Positions 50,643 to 59,035 of a stretch of 64,000 bases of DNA are shown one piece after another. The position numbers were made by a program, and so were the translations under genes. A model generated the notes under the pieces. That model was not told where the DNA came from, ran no database searches, and worked only from the letters and a program-made list of their open reading frames with translations. The stretch is taken from NCBI GenBank assembly GCA_022826515.1, contig JAJDUT010000060.1, positions 80,260 to 144,259 of the forward strand, in the 5' to 3' direction. Position 1 is the stretch's first letter. Every line of letters begins with the position of its first letter. This DNA comes from Candidatus Latescibacterota bacterium (GTDB lineage Bacteria; Latescibacterota; UBA2968; UBA8231).

Positions 50643-52187
50643 ATGACTGCCGCGCCCGATTATACGTCAAAGGTCCCTTACTACACCTTCCCCGACACCT
50701 TGGCCGAACAAGAGGAAGCGCTGGCCGCCAATCCGCTGATGCAGCGCCTGCTCGCAGCGCGCCGCTCGTACGCCAGCGACCCACATCGCCCCATCTACCA
50801 CTACATCAACCCCGAAGCCAATCTCAACGATCCCAACGGACTGTGCTTCTGGCAGGGCCGCTATCATCTCTTCTACCAAGCCTATCCACCGGAGGATACC
50901 CGCCAGCACTGGGGCCACGCCATAAGCGACGATCTCGTCCACTGGCGCGACCTGCCGTACTGCATCTATCCGAACCCGGAGCGCTGCTGTTTTTCGGGTG
51001 CTGCGCTAGTCGAGGAAGACCGCGTCATTGCCATGTACCACGGCACCGAGGTCGGCAACATGGTCGCCACTTCTTCGGACCCGCTATTGCTCAACTGGGA
51101 AAAGGTCGCCAACAAGGCCGTGATTCCCATCCGCGCCGACGCGCCCTACCGAGTCTTCGATCCCTGCATCTGGAAGCAGGGCGACGCTTATTACTCGCTG
51201 TCGGCGGGTACCAAGCCCGAAGGCCCGGCCGGCAAGCCCGTGCGCGCCAACTTCCTCTTCAGGTCGAGTGATCTCGAACACTGGGAGTATCTCCACCCCT
51301 TCGCAGAGGACGATGGGTACACGCTAGTCGGCGACGACGGGGCCTGTCCCTATTTCTGGCCGATTGGCGACCGCCACATTCTCCTCTTCTTCAGCCATAG
51401 GAGCGGCGGCCAGTACTTGCTCGGCGACTACGACACTGAGCGCGACAAGTTCGTCGTGACCTACGGTGCCAAGTTTAACTTTGGCGCGGCCGCGCCCTCG
51501 GGCGTCCACGCCCCTTCGGCGACCCCCGATGGCCAAGGCGGCGTCTTAGTCATCTTCAACATGAACCCCGGCAAACCGACCAAGAACTGGAACCAGATTA
51601 TGACCTTGCCCCGTCGGCTGACCGTGGTCGGCGACGACTTGGCCATGGAGCCGGCCGGCGACCTTGAATCGCTTAGACGGGACCATCAGCACATCGGCAA
51701 AACCACCCTCGCCGCCAACGAAGAACTCGTTCTCGATGCGGTCCGGGGCAACGCCATGGAAATCGTCGCTGAAATCGATCCGCAAGACGCGCCCATGGTC
51801 GAACTCAATGTCCTGCGCGCTCCCGGCAAGGAGGAGCACACGCGCATTGCCTTTTTCAAAAACCGGGGCTTCAGCAACCGCGTCTTTGGCAGCGACCACC
51901 ACCAGAGCCTGATCTCGCTCGACACTTCGTATTCTTCTGTTGCGCCCGACGTGCTCTCCCGCGCCCCGGAGACCGCCCCAGTCATCCTAGCCGCGGGCGA
52001 GACGCTCAAGCTGCGGGTTTTTGTCGATAAGAGCGTCGTCGAAGTCTTTGCCAACGGCCAGCAATGCGTGGCCGCGCGCGTCTATCCCGACCGCGCCGAC
52101 AGCGTCGGGGTCTCGCTGCGCGCACAGGGCCAGAGCGCCGAATTGCTCTCGCTCGACGCCTATCAGATGCAGGACATCTACGCATAA
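50643..52187 (+). CDS. Glycoside hydrolase family 32-like protein with altered acid/base site
   Basis: 514 residues without a signal peptide. The five-bladed domain begins with NPEANLNDPNG, where Asp63 is the nucleophile of the NDPNG motif. The transition-state Asp173 is in VFDPCIW (usually RDP). The third family motif, EC with the acid/base Glu, is GACPYFWP, so Ala234 replaces the Glu. The C-terminal beta-sandwich (LRVFVDKSVVEVFANGQ) is typical of GH32. GH32 enzymes release fructose from sucrose or fructans. Without the Glu, classical hydrolysis is doubtful. It begins an operon with PhyH and SDR genes. Confidence 0.83.
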   Translation: MTAAPDYTSKVPYYTFPDTLAEQEEALAANPLMQRLLAARRSYASDPHRPIYHYINPEANLNDPNGLCFWQGRYHLFYQAYPPEDTRQHWGHAISDDLVHWRDLPYCIYPNPERCCFSGAALVEEDRVIAMYHGTEVGNMVATSSDPLLLNWEKVANKAVIPIRADAPYRVFDPCIWKQGDAYYSLSAGTKPEGPAGKPVRANFLFRSSDLEHWEYLHPFAEDDGYTLVGDDGACPYFWPIGDRHILLFFSHRSGGQYLLGDYDTERDKFVVTYGAKFNFGAAAPSGVHAPSATPDGQGGVLVIFNMNPGKPTKNWNQIMTLPRRLTVVGDDLAMEPAGDLESLRRDHQHIGKTTLAANEELVLDAVRGNAMEIVAEIDPQDAPMVELNVLRAPGKEEHTRIAFFKNRGFSNRVFGSDHHQSLISLDTSYSSVAPDVLSRAPETAPVILAAGETLKLRVFVDKSVVEVFANGQQCVAARVYPDRADSVGVSLRAQGQSAELLSLDAYQMQDIYA

Positions 52188-52198
52188 AGGAGCACGCC

Positions 52199-52933
52199 AT
52201 GACCGAAGAAGAAAAATTCGTCTTCGACTTAGAGGGCTATCTGGTCATCAAAGACGTCCTCAGCCAGCAGGAACTGGACGATCTCAACGCGCTGATGGAC
52301 CGGTATATCAACGGCTGGGACAACCACCCCCGCAACGACCTGAACAAGGTCAGTAGCTGGGGGCAAGCTACCAAAGACCTGATCGACCACCCCAAAATTC
52401 TGCCCTACTTGGTCGAACTCATCGGCCCCAAGGTGCGCATCGACCACGACTACGCCATCATCATGGACCGCGGCGACACCCGTGGCGGTCTTCACGGCGG
52501 CCCGAGCCAAGATACCGACCACTGGTTCAGCTACCGCGACGGTCAGATGCGCAATGGCCTGAGCGTGGTGACCTTTTTCCTCGCCGATGCCAATGAGGGC
52601 GACGGCGGTTTTGCCTGTGTGCCGGGCAGCCACAAGACCAATTACCCCCGCAACCTGCCGCAAGATGTCAGGCGCTTTGAGCGCGACGCGCACTACGTGG
52701 TCCAACCGACGGCCAAGGCCGGGGATGCGCTGTTTTTTACCGAGGCCCTGATCCACGGCACCATGCCGTGGTGCGCCGAGCACCAGCGCCGCACGTTGCT
52801 CTACAAGTACAGCCCCGGCTACTCGACGTGGGCCAAGGAGTTTTACAACCTCGCAGAGTACGGCGAGCTGACCGAACGCCAAAAGCGCATCATGGCTACC
52901 CCCTCGATACACGAGCATCCCGAGATCGTTTAG
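52199..52933 (+). CDS. Phytanoyl-CoA dioxygenase-like protein with unusual iron motif
   Basis: The ATG at 52199 (MTEEEKFVFDLEGYLVIKDV) follows AAAGGAGC and gives 244 residues. The open frame upstream lies over the GH32 gene. The N-terminal helix and LEGYLVIKDVLSQQELDDL are typical of the family. DGGFACVPGSHKTNYP and the distal LIHGTMPWCAEHQRRTLLYKY are also typical. The expected first ligand motif HxD is RGGLHGGPSQD, with Gly in place of Asp two residues after His, so the iron site differs, or the Asp six residues later substitutes. It starts 11 bases after the GH32-like gene. Confidence 0.82.
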   Translation: MTEEEKFVFDLEGYLVIKDVLSQQELDDLNALMDRYINGWDNHPRNDLNKVSSWGQATKDLIDHPKILPYLVELIGPKVRIDHDYAIIMDRGDTRGGLHGGPSQDTDHWFSYRDGQMRNGLSVVTFFLADANEGDGGFACVPGSHKTNYPRNLPQDVRRFERDAHYVVQPTAKAGDALFFTEALIHGTMPWCAEHQRRTLLYKYSPGYSTWAKEFYNLAEYGELTERQKRIMATPSIHEHPEIV

Positions 52934-52934
52934 A

Positions 52935-52988
52935 ATCCGCAGATGAGCGCAGATGGGGGATGATGTTATTCTGCGTCCATCTGCGGAT
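52935..52988. repeat. Long imperfect inverted repeat (ATCCGCAGATG type)
   Basis: ATCCGCAGATG at 52935-52945 is perfectly repeated in inverse at 52978-52988. Extended to 18 bases the arms differ at two positions. The loop is 18 bases. It starts just after the PhyH stop and lies 29 bases before the SDR start, and may be a terminator, an mRNA-stabilising hairpin or a mobile REP-like repeat. Confidence 0.6.
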
Positions 52989-53017
52989 AAGATCTCTTAG
53001 ACTATAAGGAGTACACC

Positions 53018-53803
53018 ATGTCCGACCCATATTTGCTAAGTAGAAAGAAAGCCTTCGTCACCGGCGGCAAGCGCCGCATTGGCCGAGGCATCGTCCTTGC
53101 GTTAGCCGAAGCGGGCTGCGACGTGGGAATCAACGATCTGCACGAGGACGAGGATGTCGGCAAAACATTGGACCTGATCCGCGCTATGGGCCGCGAGGCC
53201 GAATTCTTCGCTGGCGACATTTCCGATAGAGTCCAAGTCGAGGCGATGTTCGCGGCCTTTCTCGAACGGTTTGGCCGCATTGACATCTTGGTCAACAATC
53301 CCTACGGCGGCACGGGCGAGCCTTTCCTCGAACTCAGCGAGGAGAATTGGGACCAAAATCTCGACGTGGGCCTCAAGGGGTTTTTTCTGTGCTCGCAGCA
53401 AGCGGCGCGCGCCATGGTGGCGCAGGGCGATGGTGGAGCCATCGTCAGCACCTCCTCGGTGCACGGGCGGCGGGCGTGGAAAAACGACACGGCGTACGGG
53501 GCCGCCAAAGCTGGCGTCTTGCGCCTGACCGAAAGCATGGCCGTTGACTTGGGCGAGCACGGCATCCGCTGCAACGCCATCATGCCCGGATACATGGACA
53601 CCGATCACGTCTTCAACGAACCGCCTCCGGCGTTGGGCGTTCTCAATGAACGGCTCCACAACATAGTTCCCCTGCGTCGTCCGGGAACCCCCGAAGACAT
53701 TGGCCGGGCCGTGGTCTTCCTCTGCTCGCCGGCCGCTGGCTGCATCACCGGGGCGTCCCTGCCGGTGGATGGGGGGCTTTTGGCCGCCTCGGCCGCTGAG
53801 TAG
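53018..53803 (+). CDS. Short-chain dehydrogenase/reductase with intact active site
   Basis: 261 residues. The cofactor motif is FVTGGKRRIGRGIVLALAEAG, the structural motif ILVNNPYGG (NNAG variant), and the catalytic set Ser in VSTSSVHG, Tyr and Lys in TAYGAAKAGVLRL. PVDGG at the C-terminus closes the family pattern. It has an AAGGAG ribosome site. The other two SDRs in the window have lost the Lys, so this one is the reference functional copy. It lies between a PhyH-like gene and a large membrane protein, and is probably a catabolic alcohol or polyol dehydrogenase. Confidence 0.9.
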   Translation: MSDPYLLSRKKAFVTGGKRRIGRGIVLALAEAGCDVGINDLHEDEDVGKTLDLIRAMGREAEFFAGDISDRVQVEAMFAAFLERFGRIDILVNNPYGGTGEPFLELSEENWDQNLDVGLKGFFLCSQQAARAMVAQGDGGAIVSTSSVHGRRAWKNDTAYGAAKAGVLRLTESMAVDLGEHGIRCNAIMPGYMDTDHVFNEPPPALGVLNERLHNIVPLRRPGTPEDIGRAVVFLCSPAAGCITGASLPVDGGLLAASAAE

Positions 53804-53822
53804 GGTATTCGACTACTCACAC

Positions 53823-55742
53823 ATGCCCAAATCGCTTTTCAGCATCAAGGGACTGTTAATCGGCATTGCCCTCTCCCTAGCGGTGGGTCTGCTCGCGCCG
53901 TACGGGGTCGTGTTCAATTACTACTGGGTCGGCTTCAATCCTTCTTCGCCGGGTGCGCTCTTTCTCTTTTTTGTCCTGACCTTTGCCGTCAATGGATTTG
54001 TGGCTCTGCTCGGCCGCCATTTCGCCCTGTCCAAAGCCGATCTGGTGCTGATTTACTGCATGTTGATGATGGCGGTTACTGTGCCGACTTGGGGCCTGAT
54101 GTTCTTCCTCATTGGCACCATCGTCTATCCCTTCTACTACGCCACTCCGGAAAACAACTACGTCGAGTTGTTCTACGACTTTATCCCCGCGTGGATCGCG
54201 CCGCAGGACTTCGAGGCGATCAAGAATTACTACGAGGGTCTGCCGAAGGGCGAGTCCATCCCGTGGGGCGTCTGGGTGGAGCCGATGGCCTACTGGCTGG
54301 CGTTGATCGTGGCCATGAGCTTCATGCTGATCTGCATGAGCGCCATCCTCCACCGCCAGTGGTCGGAGCACGAGCGGCTGACCTACCCGATGGTTCAGCT
54401 ACCGCAGAATATGATTGAGAAGGACGCCAACGTACGCGTGGCTTCTTTCTTTAAGGACCAGCGGATGTGGGTAGGGTTTGCCGTGCCCTGCATCCTGCTC
54501 AGTCTCAACGCCCTCAATCACTACTTCCCCATCGTGCCCGAATACAACCCTCGCGGTCGTTTTTCTTTTTTCAACCATACTTTGCACCTGCCGGTTGCGC
54601 TCAACTTGGCTTGGGTCGGCTTCTTCTACTTGGTCAATCTCGAGATCACGTTCAGCATTTGGTTCTTCTACGTGTTCTCCAAGGTGGAGGAAGGGGTCTT
54701 TAAGACGCTCGGCATTGCCAGCACCGAACGCCTGAGCGCGTACGAGTACTCGCAACCGGCCGACCTGACCCATCAAGCTACCGGCGCGGTCATTGTGTTG
54801 GTGCTCTTTGGACTGTGGACCGCCCGCCCCCATCTCAAAGAGGTCTGGCGCAAACTCTGGGACCCGCGCAGCGGCGTCGATGACAGCGAGGAGTTGCTCA
54901 GCTATCGCACGGCCTTGATCGGCTTTTTGGGCAGCCTGCTCTTCGTCGCCGTGTGGCTCTGGCGTTCGGGGGTGCCGATTGCGGTGCTTCCGGTCTTGCT
55001 CGTCGTCAGCTTGCTGTTCTTCATCTTGGTCGCGCGCGTGGTAGCCACCGGCGGCGTGGCCACCGCCCGCAGCCCCATTGTCCCGGCGTACTTCATCATT
55101 TCGGGTTTAGGTACTTCGGTCCTCGGGGCCAAGGGCTTGGTCGCCCTCAACTTCACCTTTATCTGGCAAGGTGAATCGCGCACTTCGCCGATGGTTGCGT
55201 GCGCCAATGGCCTCAAACTCGCCGAGCTGATCCCCGGCCCCAAGACGCGGCTGTTTTGGGGCCTGATGCTGGCGCTGGTGTGCAGCCTGTTGGCCGCGGC
55301 CTACATGACCTTGAAACTGGCCTACACCCATGGAGCGGTTAATCTGTCGCTGATCAATTGGGCCGGTGCCCACGGCTGGCCGTACATCGGTCCGACCATT
55401 CTCAACATGCCCGAGGCCGACATGCGCGGCTGGCTTTTCAAGGGGATCGGCGCGGCCGTGGAGGGCTTTTTAATGTGGGCGCAGCACCGGTGGTTTTGGT
55501 GGCCCTTTCACCCGATCGGCTTCGCCATTGCCGTGGGCTGGCTGACGAGCCAGATCTGGTTCTCGGCGCTGATCGCTTGGCTGTTGAAGCTGGTCATCCT
55601 GCGCTTTGGTGGCGTGCGCTTGTTCCAGAACGCCAAGCCGTTCTTCTTGGGGTTGATTTTGGGCGAGGTGTCCGTCTCGGGGATATGGGGCGCGATCTAT
55701 GCGCTGACTGCGGAAAAAGGGCGCTGGCTGACGAACATGTAG
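53823..55742 (+). CDS. Large polytopic membrane protein (DUF6785/DUF6784-like)
   Basis: The ATG at 53823 (MPKSLFSIKGLLIGIALSLA) gives 639 residues; an earlier open stretch covers the SDR gene. About 14 hydrophobic helices are visible, starting with IGIALSLAVGLLAPYGVVFN and ending in helices around WLTSQIWFSALIAWLLKLV. Conserved-looking features are HRQWSEHERLTYPMVQLP and, after helix 4, a periplasmic-type loop with YYATPENNYVELFYDF. It resembles the DUF6785/6784 pair of uncharacterised membrane proteins and, loosely, OPT-type transporters. It probably imports or exports a metabolite used by the preceding operon. Confidence 0.72.
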   Translation: MPKSLFSIKGLLIGIALSLAVGLLAPYGVVFNYYWVGFNPSSPGALFLFFVLTFAVNGFVALLGRHFALSKADLVLIYCMLMMAVTVPTWGLMFFLIGTIVYPFYYATPENNYVELFYDFIPAWIAPQDFEAIKNYYEGLPKGESIPWGVWVEPMAYWLALIVAMSFMLICMSAILHRQWSEHERLTYPMVQLPQNMIEKDANVRVASFFKDQRMWVGFAVPCILLSLNALNHYFPIVPEYNPRGRFSFFNHTLHLPVALNLAWVGFFYLVNLEITFSIWFFYVFSKVEEGVFKTLGIASTERLSAYEYSQPADLTHQATGAVIVLVLFGLWTARPHLKEVWRKLWDPRSGVDDSEELLSYRTALIGFLGSLLFVAVWLWRSGVPIAVLPVLLVVSLLFFILVARVVATGGVATARSPIVPAYFIISGLGTSVLGAKGLVALNFTFIWQGESRTSPMVACANGLKLAELIPGPKTRLFWGLMLALVCSLLAAAYMTLKLAYTHGAVNLSLINWAGAHGWPYIGPTILNMPEADMRGWLFKGIGAAVEGFLMWAQHRWFWWPFHPIGFAIAVGWLTSQIWFSALIAWLLKLVILRFGGVRLFQNAKPFFLGLILGEVSVSGIWGAIYALTAEKGRWLTNM

Positions 55743-55751
55743 CGAGTTGAT

Positions 55752-56483
55752 TTAAACAATAGCCTCCACCATCACCTCAACAGTTGCCAGATGCGCCGCA
55801 ACGCGCACATCCATCGGCTGCGCCGTCGGGGTTTCTGACGTCACCAGATGCCCCGTATGGCCTCGCTGGACCAAAGCGATAGGTATGCCCTCTCCGTACT
55901 TCCGCCTTGCCACCTCCATATTGGGATGAATTACCCCATTGACCGCAACCTCGCCCTCAATCTCGGCATTCTCGTTAATCGGACAAACCCGTGCCACCCG
56001 CTCGACCATCTCCCGTCCCAGAGGTCCCCGGTCGCCAAACATCTCGTATAGATAAAATCCCGGACTCTCCCAATCCTCGTGCAAATCGATCACACCCGTA
56101 AAAACTCTTCCCGCCAAAAAACCCTTTAAAATCTCAATCTCGGGCACATCATCGCGCAAAAACGCCCAATTCACATCGACATCCTGTGCATTGAGCCGGG
56201 CATTGTGGCCATAGCTCCACGGACACAAACACGGAATAACTTCAAAACGCACCCTATCAGCCCAGCGCTCCCATCTGCCCTGCAAAAAAGCGAGCGCGGC
56301 CTCCACACCAGCCGGTTCATCGCCGTGCGTCCCTCCATTGATATAAACAACAGGCGCGTCTCCCCTGCCAGCAGACGCACACAAAATCGGCAACCCTTCA
56401 ACCTCGCCCAATATCTGCACAGCAATACCAGACATCGCTTCCACGCGCCTGACAACAGCATCGTAATCCCGTTGGCTCATCAC
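55752..56483 (-). CDS. M14-family zinc deacylase/carboxypeptidase (AstE/aspartoacylase-like)
   Basis: 243 residues. The zinc motif INGGTHGDEPAGVEAAL (HxxE) and the third ligand in GVIDLHEDWESPGFYLYEM are those of the succinylglutamate desuccinylase/aspartoacylase and M14 peptidase group. CLCPWSYGHNARLNAQDVDVN carries the substrate Arg. It is shorter than most peptidases and similar in size to small deacylases. It faces the DUF6785-like gene at its 3' end with a 9-base gap, and has no close same-strand neighbour. Confidence 0.8.
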   Translation of the reverse strand: MMSQRDYDAVVRRVEAMSGIAVQILGEVEGLPILCASAGRGDAPVVYINGGTHGDEPAGVEAALAFLQGRWERWADRVRFEVIPCLCPWSYGHNARLNAQDVDVNWAFLRDDVPEIEILKGFLAGRVFTGVIDLHEDWESPGFYLYEMFGDRGPLGREMVERVARVCPINENAEIEGEVAVNGVIHPNMEVARRKYGEGIPIALVQRGHTGHLVTSETPTAQPMDVRVAAHLATVEVMVEAIV

Positions 56484-56616
56484 ATATCCCGAAGCAGATG
56501 AAAAAGGGTTTCTTTGACGTTCATGGTTTGTGCATCCTAGTGGCAGTTGATTTGTGCGAATCTCAGATACCTAATATTCTAAAACCTTTTAAAAACCGAG
56601 AGAAGGGAGAAAAGTT

Positions 56617-57246
56617 ATGCCGATGTTCAGAAGTGAGGGCCAGTACCCCTATTGGTGCGAGTTGGAACACTTTGAGGTTGTGCGGCTCGACGCAGGCGAT
56701 GGACACAGCTTTGTGCGCCGTGGAGAGGTGGAGAAGCTGATTGTGGGAGGGGGGAGTTGCCGGTTGCGGGTAGGCGACGAGGAGGTGGAAGCCGCCACGG
56801 GTGCCAATATAGATTTGACTGGTCCAGGTTCTTTTGAAGTGTTGGAAGTAAAAGAGGCGGCTACGCTGGTGCGCTTTTGCGGACGCTGGGGAGCAGAGAC
56901 GGGTGGTTCGGGCATCTTCACCATGGACAATAGCCCCCAGCCCGAGGATAAAGGCGATCCAGTCCCGTACGAGAAATGGACCAATTTCGATAGCCACTTT
57001 CACGATTGCGACGAGTATTGGATCATCTTGGAAGGTCAGGCTCGCGCTGTTTCTGAGGGCAAGGCGTACGAAATGAAGCCGGGAGACTGCCTTGCTACGG
57101 GCATGGGGCATCATCACGATATGCCGTTGGTGCACGAGCCAGTTCGGGGAGTGTACTTTGAAACGACGCTAGAAGGCCAGAGGCGGCGAGGGCATTTGTG
57201 GGATCATACCCACGGGCTGGCCGAACCTCAGGCCGAGCGGGTGTAA
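56617..57246 (+). CDS. Cupin-fold protein (bicupin)
   Basis: 209 residues with two beta-barrel halves. The first (GHSFVRRGEVEKLIVGGGS, LRVGDEEVEAATG) lacks clear metal ligands. The second has DSHFHDCDEYWIILEGQARAV (HxH...E) and GDCLATGMGHHHDM (distal His), so only the C-terminal cupin should bind a metal. Such proteins often act as isomerases or as sensors for small molecules. It has a GGGAGA ribosome site and no operon partner on the same strand; the convergent HigA-type gene ends 6 bases downstream. Confidence 0.75.
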   Translation: MPMFRSEGQYPYWCELEHFEVVRLDAGDGHSFVRRGEVEKLIVGGGSCRLRVGDEEVEAATGANIDLTGPGSFEVLEVKEAATLVRFCGRWGAETGGSGIFTMDNSPQPEDKGDPVPYEKWTNFDSHFHDCDEYWIILEGQARAVSEGKAYEMKPGDCLATGMGHHHDMPLVHEPVRGVYFETTLEGQRRRGHLWDHTHGLAEPQAERV

Positions 57247-57252
57247 TAGCTG

Positions 57253-57579
57253 TCAGGCTTGGGTGACTGACGCGAACTTCACATCGGCTGTGGTCCGCTC
57301 TCGGCGAGCCTGTGCAAGCTCATAGCTCGCCTGCATCCGCATCCAGTTCTCGGCGGTGCCCCAGTCGATGTGCTCCAATGCCAGCGCCATGTTTGCAGAC
57401 ACGCCGGCTTTGCCGTTCAAGAGGCGCGAAAGCGTCTCGCGTTCGCAGCCCAGGTGGACTGCCGTTTCGGTGACATTCCAGCCGACCTCTTCCATGCTCT
57501 CACGGATCAGTTCTCCTAGGTGCGGTGGGTTTAGCATGGGCCCCACTCGTTCGCCATCGTTGTTGCTCATAGTCGCCAT
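57253..57579 (-). CDS. HigA/XRE-family antitoxin, without a neighbouring toxin
   Basis: The ATG at 57579 (MATMSNNDGERVGPMLNPPH) has GGAAAG upstream and gives 108 residues; a slightly later ATG is possible. The HTH is LGELIRESMEEVGWNVTETA followed by LGCERETLSRLLNGKAG, and MALALEHIDWGTAENWMRMQ is the HigA signature end. HigA genes usually follow a higB toxin gene. No RelE-like frame is visible in the 180 bases upstream, so this is an orphan regulator or a relic. It faces the cupin gene. Confidence 0.83.
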   Translation of the reverse strand: MATMSNNDGERVGPMLNPPHLGELIRESMEEVGWNVTETAVHLGCERETLSRLLNGKAGVSANMALALEHIDWGTAENWMRMQASYELAQARRERTTADVKFASVTQA

Positions 57580-57619
57580 TTCTTTCCAATCAGTAGAAAG
57601 ACTATAGGCTAAAACCAAC

Positions 57620-57649
57620 TTGACAAAGAAGGCCATTTCGGGCTAATTG
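57620..57649 (+). promoter_or_regulatory. Possible promoter for the 258-residue protein and PIN toxin pair
   Basis: TTGACA at 57620-57625 is followed after 18 bases by TAATTG at 57644-57649, in an AT-rich stretch. It lies about 110 bases before the first start codon, leaving a leader that overlaps the HigA-type gene's promoter side. Only the -35 box is perfect. Confidence 0.35.
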
Positions 57650-57762
57650 ATTGCATTGTAACTAACGCTACGTATCAACGCAATTCAGTTATCTCTACTA
57701 CGTGCATACTGCACGACGGCGATTTTAGCACTTAGTGATTCTCTTTTATCGGGATGATTTCC

Positions 57763-58539
57763 ATGGCTAATGCAACCTATCCCATTACGCTTAGAAATGC
57801 TGAGCCTGAAACTACTCCCTTGGGAGAGTTCGCGAAACTGATTGATAACTTGAATACTATCGTGGTTGAGACGGCTCATGCCTGCAACATAGAGCTACCC
57901 GAAGACCAAGCCGTTATTTCGCTGGTTGACATAGAAAAGGGCAGCAATCGGCTCGTTTTTTCTTTTTTGCCTTTCATGTGGCAAGTTCTCTCTAAGATAA
58001 CTGCTTCGGTCGAAGAAGGAGACTTTGCAGCACTTCCCATAAAAGCACACAATGCACTGCACGATATTTCCAATCAGGCAAAGAGGCAGGAATGGGATGT
58101 TTTGTTTTCAGAAAAACAAAACCAGTCGTATCATATTCGGGAAATCGAAATATCGGCGCAACGACCAATAGCCCCTCCTCGACCTCAATTTATTAAAGGC
58201 ACCACCACGATTTTTGGTATGTGCGTACGGGTCGGTGGAAAAACGCCTAAAGTGGACCTCGCGTTACCTAATCGAAGCCGACTTATTCACTGTGAAACGA
58301 CTAGAGAAATTGCAATTAGCCTGTCTCGGAGTCTATACAAAAATGTCGCTTTATACGGACAAGCTCTATGGGATTCTCATACTTTGGAATTAGTCGAGTT
58401 CAAAGCTACAGAAATCGCCAATCAAACACATTATTCGCCGGTGAAAGCCCTCGAAGAAATTTCTGAATTAGTAGGGGATCAGTGGAGAGATACCGACGTC
58501 ATTGACTTTATCAATAAAATTCGTTCGGAAGGTACTTAG
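57763..58539 (+). CDS. Unknown 258-residue protein, possible antitoxin partner of the PIN toxin
   Basis: The ATG at 57763 (MANATYPITLRN) is preferred over one 9 bases earlier because GGGATG lies 6 bases upstream. The sequence has an alpha/beta look with LAKLID-type helices (LGEFAKLIDNLNTIVVE), a middle of strands (TIFGMCVRVGGKTPKVDLAL) and a helical end (ALEEISELVGDQWRDTDVID). No family is recognised. It lies 3 bases before the PIN gene, the spacing of a toxin-antitoxin pair, but is about three times longer than typical antitoxins. Both genes are AT-rich compared with neighbours. Confidence 0.65.
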   Translation: MANATYPITLRNAEPETTPLGEFAKLIDNLNTIVVETAHACNIELPEDQAVISLVDIEKGSNRLVFSFLPFMWQVLSKITASVEEGDFAALPIKAHNALHDISNQAKRQEWDVLFSEKQNQSYHIREIEISAQRPIAPPRPQFIKGTTTIFGMCVRVGGKTPKVDLALPNRSRLIHCETTREIAISLSRSLYKNVALYGQALWDSHTLELVEFKATEIANQTHYSPVKALEEISELVGDQWRDTDVIDFINKIRSEGT

Positions 58540-58542
58540 ACG

Positions 58543-59022
58543 ATGGTCTGTCTTGATACGCATGTTATCATCTGGGGTATTAAAGAAGAAGCAACTCAAG
58601 GTCAAGAAGAAATGGTACAACGAGCTAAGAGTTATATCAGACATCAGGACGAACAGGGTGTAGATTTGATGGTTCCCGCACCAGTCGTAGCGGAAGCGAT
58701 GATACGAGGAGACGTCGATCAATTGCGAACCATCCGAACCATTATCGAGCGATCCTTTTTTATTGCTGCATTTTACTCGCCCGCTGCGTTTATAGCGGCA
58801 GAATTGGAGCGAGGCCGTGGTGCAGCTAAATTACTTGAAGAAGGAAAAGCTCCCCGCAGTCATATAAGAATAGATGCTCAGATTGCTGCGATTGCCATTG
58901 TTCAAAATGCAGAAGAGATTATATCCCACGATCCACATATGCGTACGGTCGCACAAAACCGAATTCCAGTCATTGAACTACCGGATATTCCCGAACAGGG
59001 GAATTTGCAGTTTCCTCAGTAG
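58543..59022 (+). CDS. PIN-domain ribonuclease, VapC-like toxin
   Basis: 159 residues with the acidic PIN residues in place: Asp5 (CLDTHVIIWG), Glu51 (PVVAEAMIRG), Asp111 (RIDAQIAAIA) and Asp130 (IISHDPHM). The last two lie in the usual helix and strand. This is a Mg-dependent RNase fold, typical of VapC toxins. It is slightly longer than usual VapC (about 130-140). Together with the 258-residue upstream protein it forms a two-gene module of a type I do not recognise. Confidence 0.83.
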   Translation: MVCLDTHVIIWGIKEEATQGQEEMVQRAKSYIRHQDEQGVDLMVPAPVVAEAMIRGDVDQLRTIRTIIERSFFIAAFYSPAAFIAAELERGRGAAKLLEEGKAPRSHIRIDAQIAAIAIVQNAEEIISHDPHMRTVAQNRIPVIELPDIPEQGNLQFPQ

Positions 59023-59035
59023 CATTTTTCTTCAG

